From contig CM048557.1 in assembly GCA_026413225.1 (NCBI GenBank), forward strand, positions 70,112,987-70,176,986: a stretch of DNA of 64,000 nt. Direction: 5' to 3'. The position numbers and the translations under genes were made by a program. Below the pieces are notes generated by a model. The model did no database searches. It saw only the letters and a list, made by a program, of their open reading frames with translations, and was not told the DNA's origin. The stretch comes from Otis tarda. Its lineage: Eukaryota; Chordata; Aves; Otidiformes; Otididae. Positions within the stretch are counted from its first letter, which is position 1; the number at the start of each line of letters is the position of its first letter. Shown here piece after piece: positions 39,501-51,500 of this stretch.

Positions 39501-42500
39501 AAATCAGAAACAGCCACTTGCTTCGTACAGTAACGGAGGGGACTTCAACACAAAGCCGGCGCTCGACAACTTGCACTGATGTAACACTTGTTTGCAAGAT
39601 GGGCAGTCAATCACGCTCATCTTCAGCAACTGCCAGACCTCCACGCGCACTTCAGTTGTGGCCGCTGCTAGCCTGTTTCACACAAAAGGAACCTGGCAAT
39701 TACAGCCCTCGAAGCGCTAGTCCCTCAGCAGGAAACACGGTCAGCGTACTATCTTCTTCATGCATTTACTGCCTCTCATTTCTATTTTCTAGGACAGACT
39801 TACATTCTAAAATGATTATTTTAATTCCGTGTTTTTCTCTGCTTATTTTCTTGCAAGTTGTGTCTGTTTATTCCATCATTGGTTTCCTCACTGGCCACCC
39901 TCTGAGCTGTGCACAAAGCCCAGGTAAGCAAGCCTTGCAGAAGGCTCCAGAGGCGTAAGAGAAAACATCACGAGCAGAGCATCATCAAACTGTGCCCCAG
40001 CTCCGTCTGCAGCACAGGCACACTTACAGAGCTGGGGCTGAGGACAGCACGTACACATTGAGTTATCAATACTAATTCCTCTCCATTAATATTTCTACAC
40101 TGCAAAATGGGAGATAATATGAACTGTTTTGGAGGCCAAAGGAGAAGCCGATTTTTTTCTGCATGATTTTGTAGCTTGCTTCCCCTTTCTATGTCCAGCT
40201 CTTTGGAAAGAGATCAGATGGAGATTTTGATAATTTTTGTGATCACAAGCATTTAAAAACCACTAACTCTAAAGTCTAACTATTCAGATACTGAAATATG
40301 AAGTTTCCCAAGGCTTTTAGGAGTTTATTCTTTCAAGAAGTTGCTATTGGTCTTTAGAGAAAGAACTTAACCAAAGAGATCGGGCACAACAATTTCTAAG
40401 TATTTACAAAGCCTAGCTCTTTCTTCCCATCTTATAATTTTAGTCAGTTTAGTGAGCATTTCAGTGTCATGTAACTGCATCAGCTAAAGAGCCATTTCTG
40501 TTTTCAGATTAATCTTCCTCCAAGGGTGTGTGCAATTCATAAATATCCCACCTTTGATTTCTCCTTTTCCTCCCCTCAAAATCCTTTAGCTTTCCAGCAT
40601 TTCTGATTTATCATCCTTTACAAAGGTTTAAGATACACTTTTTCTGTCTTAATAAAAACATTAAGCCTAACTGTCAAAGCTCAAAACCAGATTCAGTATA
40701 GAATTATCACTAAACATTTCAGTGACAATGGTGCCATCTGACATGGGTATATGAGAAGTCTTCAGAAAACATGGTGAACATTTGCCTCTTCTGTGTGTAG
40801 CTGGAGTCTCTGACCTTCAGGCACTGACTCCGTGAGAAGTTCTGTGGACAAAGACGTAACAAGTGTCTGATTTGAACTACGTGGATATTTAAGGACAGAA
40901 CTGTGATTTGAGGATGTTAAAGGAAAAGGATGAGGAATCAAAGCAGCCGTCAGCACAGTATCACAGTTGAAAGGCTACATGGACAGAAGTTACACTTTTG
41001 CTAGACCCCGAAACTCCTGTGAGCGCGCAGTTTTGATACGCTGTAATATAAAAACATGAGATAGCAGCTTACGCGGTGCTCAGAAAAACACCATAATCCT
41101 CTTACCGGTGACACAGGAAAAGAGAGCAGATTTATGCTGGAGGGAACTAGATCTTCTCTCTTTGGAAAGCATTCTTGAAGTGCTCGGTTCATATTTTTCA
41201 GCAGTAATAAACATTTTATGCAACTCTGGGTTTATGCCTTCTGGAATCATGCGTGGGCTATGCTGGTAAAAATGAAGCATGTTGTTTCCTGCAATAGCTT
41301 TGTGGATGCTCCTTTTGTTAGACTGGCTTTGATTGTATGTCTGTAACAGAGAAGATAAACAGTCTGTTGTTGGATTGTTTATTCACACGACTTGACCAAA
41401 AGTGAGAGAACACCTGAGTGCCTGCAGGGGCTTCTCATTATTTTGTGTTCTGACATCAAGACGTTTTTTGTTTGGTTGGGTTTGGTTTTTTTTTTTCCTT
41501 TTCTTCCCCAAACACAAACAAACCAAGATATGATGCAAGGTCCTGAGAGCCAACCATATTCCCTCTTCTGTGAATATTGTGTGTTAGTCAGCATCACTGC
41601 TTGTGCAAGCTGTGGAACTGCAAGTTCAAGACCTGCAGTATGCTTCCACGTTATGGCAACCAAAGCAGAGGGGAAAGGAACACAAGGACATAGAGGAAAG
41701 CAGCAAAGCAATACGGCTGTATTGAAAATCTGATAACGAATACATTAAAACATAGCTACTAAGTTCTTTGTAAAAAATTTTTTAAAAGAGCTTCCATAGT
41801 AAAATACTAAGTCGAATTAAATGTGAATTATCATCGTTTTGTGCCTTGCTAAAACATTCGAAGCAAACGTAACAAAAACTAAGGAAGTACCAAAGAACAG
41901 TGATTGCTCTTTGAGTTGCAAACAACACAAAATATCAAAAAAAATGTACAGCTTTTTACACTCTGTAAATAGATCAGAAGTAGGCACAGCACTTCAGAGA
42001 AACAGCAACACAGCCCTTGCCTGGGGGAATTTACAATCTGCAACAGATACAGGGATGATGTAAATTAGATTACATCAGAAACAAAGAAAGGAGGTCAAGG
42101 AAAAAAAGGCATAAGATTATTTGTTAATGTCATACATGCTCCAAGTCCTTTGAATTATATTCCATTTCTATTGTGCAAGAGAGAAATCAAGACAAAGACA
42201 GAGAAACTAAGGAAAGAAACTGCCTCCCCCCGAGTATTTCTTGTCCCAAATCTCTTCCCTGAGTCTCTGTGCCAGGTCACTGATGGAGATAATTAGGAAG
42301 ACGAAGTGCTCTGAGTATGGCAGCTATGTTCTTTTGAAAGAGATGATCTTTGGAAGCCAGGATTAGAGACAGACATGAAACGGTGCTCTCTGAATAAAAC
42401 TGGAAAAGGTTAATGGCTAGCTCTAACAAACTGCCCCTCAGAGATCCCAATAAATATCTTTTTAATCCTAGAACAGGCAAAAAAGTCTTTTTATGGAAAA

Positions 42501-45500
42501 AAAAAAAGACCAAAAAACTGTATTACAAATTCATTGCTAAAGAGAATTGTTACTTTGCTGTTCCTGAGATGGTATAGTCCCTTTTCACTGTCTCACAGAA
42601 TGTCAGCTTGGCCTGACAGGAGCCTGAGAGGCTGAGCTCCCCGGCGCCTCTGAGCCCTTCCTTTTGTACCGGTTCAAATCTGCAGGCAGCAGTTCTCTTC
42701 CAGGCTGGCGCACACGCAGCTGAGCTGTCACAAGATGTTAAAAACCCAAACCAAAACCCAGCACATCTCGGAATACAGCCGGGCTAGAAAGGCAGAAGAT
42801 TTGTCAGCTGAACGCTCAGGGAACCCAGGGCACTAGCAGGGTGCAGCCGCGTGACGCCCACCGCGCCGCTGAGATGCGGTGCGCTTCCACGCGGGACAGC
42901 CGAGCCGGGTGGGAATCACGTGGGGAGGAGAGGACCAGAACGGATGAATAAACATTTCTGTAACGGAAATTCCTGGCAAACTTCACACTTCCGGACCTGC
43001 TGTTTCCAATTTTTCCCAATAAAATTCCTTTAAAAGCTTCAAAATTGACTTGAAGTAGTTCAATTTAAAAAAAAGCAAACAAAAAACCACCCAAATTCCC
43101 ACAAATTAATACGAGACCATTAATTACTTAGCTGCAAGTTATGTGATGGGGAAGAAGCTCCACATTAATAGATCTGGAAGGAGACTCAATCAAAAAATCA
43201 AAAACATCACAAACACACACAAAAAATAAAGCAGCAAAACCAAACAAAGCCAATATTGTTCAGCAATTAAATTTATTTCATGATCTCAAAACAACAAAAT
43301 CATTTAAAATTACTATCCTACACAGGGGAAGGTTTTGCTTCAAAGATTTCTGAGAAAATCTGAAGAACCTAGTAAACTATCTGCCTAAACAAAACTCCAA
43401 GGAATTTAAGGGATCATTTTAATATCCCATTACAGAGTAGAGCTTTCAGTAGTAATCAGCCTGCATAAGCAGCATGAGAAAATATCTATTTACAAATACC
43501 ACTCAATTTATCATTTTTTAACTCTCATCCCTTCAAAGCAGCTTTTTTCCTAAGGAATTTTTAAAATTATTTTATTCTTTGGATCCAAATTTAGAATTAA
43601 ATCCCTGCTAGCTACAAATTTAAAACAGAGGGACAATATCAGGTGGAATAAGTGACATGATTGGAAACTCAAGATTTCAGAGTCTTGCTATCAGCTTACA
43701 CTGATCTCAGACTTCACCATCATGAAACTCGATCCAACTCAGAACCAGCTTCGCAAGCAAACAAAACCAGTGAAGAGCAAGAGGACTTTTCAGCCAGAAG
43801 AGTGAGGTGCACACTAAAAATGGCTCGCATTCCAACAGGGGTTGCATGATGAAATTGTGAAGATGCAGGTTCATTTTCCTCTGCAACCACTCTCACCAAC
43901 AAGTAACGTCAACAGGGACTGCATCGCCTCCTCCCACCCAAACCCTTCCCGTCAGCTTCCCTGGATCAGATCGAGCAGCGGTGCGGCTGTGGGATGAGGC
44001 TGGCAGTGCGCTGGTACAGCTGAAGATCAGTTCTCCCAGCTCATGGCTTAGTTTTCCACTGGTACATTAGTTTCTCAAGGGGCCGCCTGCGCTCAGAGAC
44101 GATTAATTATACTCCGAGTTGAGTGCTGAGGTTCAGGAATTTAGCAAAAGTAGATTTCCACTTAAGCTGATCTCTTCAGACCTCACACGCAAGTCTGCTA
44201 CTACTAAGTACTCTTCTGAAAGCACAGTGTCGTCAGCGGTTCAGAGCGAGGCACCTCCACTCCTCTCGCTCTCCGAGCTCCATCCCTCCCTCTTCCACGC
44301 ACTGTTCTGTGCCCTTGGCAGAAACTCACCGTTTTCGGAGTTTCAGGTTATCATTTACAGAACAAGTGTTGTTAAGAACAAAGGCTTGAAGCCCTTCACA
44401 TTGAGAAAATGCACATATTTTCAGAGTACTGTAGGCTATTATACTTCCCTGTAGGACAGTTAAAATGTTGCTGGGGGCGCTCAGGACTGCTGTGATTTTT
44501 AATGCACAGTCCGTAGTTCCCTGGAACAGACTAAAGCAGTTACTTGGTTTTGCTAGTGAGAAGAAAGCTACACACTCACCCGCTCCTCCCGCCCTTCGGT
44601 GAGGATGACGACGATCCTGCCTTGCCGCCTGCGCCCTGTTCGGCCCATCCTCTGCACGAGGCGAATTGGACTTTTCTGAGCGTCAAAGCAGATGATGAGA
44701 TCCACTTCTCCAATGTCCAAGCCTTCTTCCCCCACACAGGTGGAGACCAGCGTGTTATACCCACCCTCACGAAAGCGTCTGACCACCTGAATAAATGATC
44801 ACAATTAGATTTGACAGACGAGCCAGAAAGTCCCTTACATACACTTTACGGTTTTTCTAGATTCAGACAGAAGCTGAAAAAAATAATTTATATTTTAGAA
44901 TTACAAAACTTAGTCCTTCTGAATTTGTCAGCTACTACCTCATGATCAAATACTGCGCACTAATGTTATCAACATTAATATATCAACTCTTCAGTTCTAA
45001 AATAAAGGCAAAAAAGCACACCTTATTCTGACTCCAGTCATGGCATTCTTCTAAAATTGATCTTCCCAACTTTGCAATTATTTTTTTAACTTTGTTAGAT
45101 CAAAATTTAAACATATATCTTATTTTTCCTACCTACAAGAAAAAAAAAAATCTCCTAAGCAAGTATTTGAATATTTCCCTAGATTTTCAAATACATAAAA
45201 GTTACTATTTGTTAATAAAGTGTAAATGTATGAAATATTTCTACTTATACCTTCTGCTCAGTGTGTATAATTTTGGATAATCTGACAGCAACTGAGCTGC
45301 CTAGGAACCAACTGACGACTCTTTAACGTTCAGTCTCTGCCAAACAATCTGTATCAGTATTCTCGCAGTTATTTAGACAATTAATACTCTTTATCCCTAT
45401 TTCCTAATCCAAGTCTCATCTTTTCTTTACCTCAAGTTGTTCTTTTTGGGTGAAGCCTTTTGTGCTCTTTCCTGTGGAGTGGCCAACAAAGGTCATTACT

Positions 45501-48500
45501 CTAACAACGGGGCTGAGCCGGGACAGCATTTCCGCAATTTCTTGCACGCTGTCTCGAAACGATGAGAAGATCATCACTCTGGTATCCACTGCCTCCACAG
45601 ATGTGCCTTCAGTCGTGACCTGATCTGTTTAATTTTAAAAATCCAGAAAAACATTTTTATGCATGATTTTAAAGTAATTATCAATAAAAAAGGACAGGTC
45701 ATCCCATAAGCTACACATTCACACCTTTCATCTCACTTAACAGGAAGATTTTGCCCAAGTATACTGCATTTTGATTTTTTCAAATACATTTTCTTTAAAA
45801 TAAATTTAAAACCGCAGGGGAAACTGACAACTAGCAGCCTCAGACAATTTAGACCAACCTCCCAGGAAATGCTCTGAGACATATCTGCTCAAACAGTTTC
45901 TCTCTGGAACCGAAGCAGTATTCTCATTTTGGAGCATTTACAACAACTAGCGTGAGAACCCCTTACATCCGAGGTACCATCACTAATGTTACTTTGAAAA
46001 GCCCAAGTCTGATGGCAAGTGTCTTGAAATAGGGTTTAAGATGCCTTCTTCCACAGAGCCTACAGTGTGACTTTTAAATCTGCTGCTTAAATGCCCAGAG
46101 TTAGATGAGGTTAGCAAGATATATATATAGCAATGAAACCCACTATTGCCATTACTCTAGGATACAGCATGGTGGAGTGAGCTGTATACCAGCTTTCCAG
46201 GAATGACTACAGAACGTTCTCTCCAGTTCTACAGCTTAGGAACCTCATAATAGCAGAATTGTGCAAAATCTTCCCTTAATATCATCATGTGTTGCTTCTG
46301 AATTATCTGTCATCACAACTGGTTATACCTCTCATTTCAATAGCAAAGATAATTTTTCCCTTTTCAAAGAAATTTTTCTTTTTCAAAGAAAAGGGAAAAA
46401 TAATTGCACAGATACAAAGTTTCTTAGCAAGATGCCTTTAATCAAAACCATGTTTCTTACATTACACCATCACAAATTTTGTCTCAACTTGTATTTTTCA
46501 CTCAGCTTTTTTTTTTTTTTTTTAAACATTTAAAGGTATCTGCCTTCATGAGCACAAGCAAAATCTGTCTCTGCAACATGCAAACCTTCAACAGTCAGCT
46601 TCTGTTTACCCTATCCAAATACTAAACCAACATGCCCATTACTGCATGCTACAAGGCAAAAACCTAGCATGTTAAAAAAGAGAATCTCTGAAAGGATAAA
46701 ATTAATAATAAATATAAATGAATAACTGGAACAGGCACAGTTTGCATGCGTTGCTTAGACATAACCCTCAGATGAAATCAAATAGATTTCCCGGAATAAA
46801 GGTCTCCTGTTCTGCACAATTCTCCACAAAACACTTATCTCATTAAAAGAAAGGTTAGACAAGGAATTCAAATTCTCAAGACTGAATGTGTAAAAAGATG
46901 TTTCCCTGACCACACAAAGAACAGTCGCCTGGTGCTGGACAACAGTTTTGTGCTACGCCTGTCATTCCAGTAGCAAGCCATTTCTTCAAGTTAAAGCATC
47001 ACGTGTAACGGATAAGTCTCTGTATCTTTCTGATCAGCTATCAGGAATTCCAGTTCAGTTTCTAGTCGCACATATCTGCACGCAGAAACGCTTTCAGCGG
47101 CTTACGTCACAAAGGAGAAGCTGAAGCTAACCATTTCCTCCATTTCTTTTGAAGATAAGCACTGAATTCACAGGCAGATTATGAAGATGGCTACTTCTTG
47201 TCAAAACAAATCTCACTTTTGAGGCTGAGAACCAAGGACATGAGACAAGAGGCTCTCCAGAGGTCCCTTCCAACTAGCCTGTATTACTCTATGATATTCT
47301 ACTGCGCTGCTTCAGTGCATTGCAGGCGCTGCGCGAGGTCATCCGTCAAGCACAGAAACCAGTCCGCGGTGAAGGGAGTTTGCATTAGCCTCCTCCACTA
47401 ACTTCGCTCCGAACAACACTATTCTGTATCTATTTTTAGTATGTTCTCAGGAGTTGCATAGCAATAACGCTCAGTAGCATCTGTCCCTATACTGTTAAAA
47501 ATGTTACACTGCTGCCATTACCTCCTTGGTCTTACCCAAAACCAGACTCGGAAAACTCAAGACCTTAGCAGCCCACCGTCAATCTGACAAGTAGCCCAGG
47601 TGGGGAAGATTAGCTGGGAGAGGTTCATTATGCTGAGCCAGCATTTCCTCGGGGCTGGCCAGAACACTATCTCGCACTTACCTGAATTGCTGCTACCTGC
47701 ACCTTGCAAAGCAGGGGCAACAGCTACGTGCTGAGGAAGCTCAAAATTAACCTGGCTGATCACTCGTTAGAAGTGGTGCAGAGTTTGCACAGGGAACTGG
47801 CACTGCTCCCACAAGTTCTCATATAAAGGGTTCGTTTCAAACCGAGGAAAAAGAGCTAGCGGCGTTCCCGATATGGCTAATGACTCAGGTTATTAACACT
47901 CTCCTTTTCTGTCCCAAACGTAGGGCTTTTCAAGGAAAACGCTTTGCAGAAATAGTTATTCATTTTTAAAATCGCACAGGCACAAACACAGTAAATTGTG
48001 ATTCAGAGTACTTCAGTAATGTATAATTGGCACAAAGCAAGTTAAATTCAGGGGGTTTGTTTGATTCTAACTTTTTTTTTCCCCTGAGAGATACTACACA
48101 CTTGCCTGAGTTCTTAAACAAATGCTGAACGTATTTTCCACTGCTCACATAATGATTTAGACTTTTATTTCAGAGCCTTCTGACAGAGCAAAGATACATG
48201 GGATTGTATTTGGAATCCTAAGAAGTACTCAAGATTTTACTGACAGACTCATGACAAATTCTCATCTGGAGGAGGAAGAAATCAGGACACAGGTGTGTAC
48301 TCTACTCAGAGTTCAAAACCAGAATTTAGGGTGTAGCTACTTGCATACGTGTGAATTTAGAGTGTACTTGCAAGAAACAGGGAGTAAGGGTAGAAATACA
48401 GGTTTTGGCTCAAAGGGTATAATCAGAGACAGTATGGCACAGCAAACAGTAAGGCAAATAAATAAATTCACAGTGTCTCACTGTTTCTGTCAACTGCCCA

Positions 48501-51500
48501 GTGCATTTGGGTCGGAGATGTGTAAGCTTAGGAGACACAAGCTAGAGCTTACCACATTCCTTAAGTTACTAGAACGCCTCCAACTCTGTGATCAGACCGC
48601 AAATTGTAAAGTGCCTTCTGGTCTTCTGTTATATACAAAGATTTCAGGTCTGGTTGTTCGTACTTGCTTTAAATTGAACTGCATGCATCTAGAGAATTGT
48701 GCTCAGGACACTGCTTTACGCTCCCCACGGCCTTATCTTGCTTATTACGAGGATAAAGGAGGTTACAGGGATCAGGAGCAAGGAAGGACAGCAAGAAAAC
48801 CCAACGCATCCAGCTCAAGATATAACTAGCTCTGCCACTACAGCTCACCAATTATGCTATAAAATTGGTATTTCTTCTGCCACGGTTACTGTAATTTTGT
48901 ATTTAAACCAGTAAAGACTTATGGCTCATGCCTACTCATTTAGGAGGTTCATGCACACAAAATACAAAATTGAAACATTTGTATATTAATTATCTGTAAG
49001 CAATATTAAGAAACAGGTCTGACAACACTGCAAGGAAAAACATATCTGATCGGATTCATGTGAGAGCAAAATTTATGCTACCAAAAGAAGATGGAAGGGT
49101 ATTAAATGTGAAAATTAGTTAAAGTAACTCCAGTACAGAATACAGGATTGGAAAACAAAAGACAATACCTTAGAAAGATGTTGTTTTAGGAAACAAGACA
49201 GAAGCATGGAGGGAGGCAGGGAGGACAGAAAGAAGTATGAATGCAAAGGGGGAAAAAAAAGGAGAAAAAAAAAAAAAGGAAGACATTAACTTGATTAAAT
49301 GCATTAGGACGTATCTTAAACTAACAAAAATAGAAATAAGGAAACTTAAAGTTGCCTGCTAGAAAGCAGCAGTTATTTAAAGTGTATTCTGAAAAATCAA
49401 GCACCTAAGATAGGAAAACAAAAACCAACCCAAACCAAAACAAAATGGAAGAGTCAGAAATCATCAGAACTTCACAGAGCACAAAGATTCAAACAGATAA
49501 GGAAAAAACATGAAGAATTTGCACAAAAAAATTATTGTTACTGCTGTCATCATTCCAAAAGCAACAACTGGATCAAGAAGCTGAAAATTCCTAAAACCAG
49601 AGATGCCTGAATGATTCAGAATACTTTGCTTTATAATCCCATGCTACTGTATGACGTATTTTTGTTCTCCCTTTTGGTCAAGATGAAAAAGAATGAGAGA
49701 CAGATGAACGTAATCGAAGGTTTTAAACTTCAAATTGATGCCTCAGAATTTGTCATCCTTGGAAACAGGCTGGATATCAGAACTTTCATCCTTGCGCTCC
49801 ATAAATATGTTGCAGCTAACTCTGCAGGAGGTAATGGTAGCACTGCACTGAGAGATGGTTTCCAGAACAAATTCTATGAGACATGGTAGCACTAGGAACG
49901 AGTTTACTATCACTGTTTTAGTAAGATGCGAGAACAGTTTATATCAAATTATTAATGATAACTTACAGAATGTTTTTTCTTAAATAAATGTTATGGTATA
50001 GTTCCTCTAAAGAGGAACCTTCTCCACACAGATGATGTGCAAATATACAAAACAAAGAAGCTCTTGAACAAATTAGGAGATACATCAGTAGGATGTTACT
50101 TGTTTTTACCCACAGGTGCAACTGTTCAAACACTTTTTCTCTGAGCTGTTGGTACTTACCAGAACATCCCTTTTTCCAGGATTCAAAGTGTTTTATTACA
50201 ATTTCCTCCAATTTCCTTAATTTTGGATGGCTATAGATAAAGTCCTTTTTCTTTTCAAACACTGGAAAGGAAATAAAGATGTAAGTAACCCTACAACAAG
50301 TATGAAGGTTTAGTGAACTTCGTTTCCTCCCATTATAGTTCTCTGACATATGAATTTCTGACACTAGTTCTAACCACACTCACCTAAATAAATGAGTAAA
50401 CTATTTACAGAAGCACATTTGTTACACTCAGTTTTTGAGAAGGTGTTATTACTTTTGTTACATACTCTTACATACTGTAAGAGATATACCATCAAACAGT
50501 AACATTTTAACCTTTCATTTTAAATCAAATTAAAAACTTCAAACACAGAAAACTTGTTTGAAGGTAGCTAAAGCCACTGAGAGAAGATAGACAGATAGAT
50601 AGATAAGATTCCGGGGAAAACAACATGGAATAAAGAATACTAGCCAAGAGCATCACAATGAATAGCTTTGTGCATCTACAAACTATATAGAGGTACCTAT
50701 AGTTTCATTTAAACAGAAGGTAAATATTCTGTCCCTAAAAGGGAAATACTGACCTGTTTTACTCTTGTAAACATTTCCATTTGCTGAAGCCAGAGATGTG
50801 TCTGAAAACATGTCTCTAAGCTGCTGATACAGTTTCATGAAGTCCTCATTACGAGCAAGTTCATTCTTTGTACGGGTTAACCCTTTGTAGAAAGTTGCAA
50901 TACCTTAGTATTTAGTCTCTGGAGTGAATATAATTTTTGATATCCAAAATACAAGCTTTCTTAGAAGTAGCAAGCTCCTTTCAAGAGCTAAAAGATACAT
51001 GTTAGTTTTAGAAAATGTAATTAACATTGTGTGGCATCAATATTTTTTCAGGGAAGATACCTTTAGAGAGTTCAAACATGAAAACATGAATTTAAACTTG
51101 AAAAATATGCAGGTAAACAAAAGTTTTACATCAACCATTCAGCATTAGAAAATCCATCCAATCCAGGCACTGGCACAGGTTGCCCAGAGAAGTTGTGGAC
51201 ACCGCACCATGAGAAGCATTCAAGGCCAAACAAGTGCTCAAGCCAACCAGATGGGGCTTTGAGCAGTCTGGTCTGGTCGGAGGTGTCCCTGCCCTGGGCA
51301 GGGGGGTTGGAACCAGATGATCTTGAAAGGCCCCTTCCAACCCAAACCGTCCTGTGATTCTATGAAACGCTGTCAGTTACTTGAAGAGAAGGGAACCTAA
51401 ACTAAAAGCTAAAATTAAGAAGTTTCTTGAATGATTTTAAGTCAATGTTGAAAGGAATTCTGTTCTACTCAAACCAGAAACCAAGCTTACCAGAACACCG

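Larger units (their letters stand above)
36239..41105 (-). other. FANCM 4.9-kb intron carrying the LTR
   Basis: It holds an interrupted GATA-type stretch (about 36478-36523), a hairpin plus triplicated octamer (36998-37043) and the solo LTR (37067-38051). Beyond the LTR I see only AT-rich sequence, including an A-rich patch near 38740-38785. Confidence 0.75.
45625..50159 (-). other. FANCM 4.5-kb intron
   Basis: It contains a long hairpin at 46349-46404, a poly(T) run near 46506, a CR1 tail at 47250-47300 and a purine-rich stretch at 49196-49285. The 192-codon + strand open frame at 48251-48829 has no family resemblance. Confidence 0.7.

Noticed and set aside
39410-39958. 182-codon + strand frame in a FANCM intron
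   Set aside because: No family resemblance, no CpG start, and codon use looks random. The hydrophobic C-terminal part comes from T-rich intron sequence.
48251-48829. 192-codon + strand frame
   Set aside because: Same reasons: intronic, no domain, no splice or promoter context.
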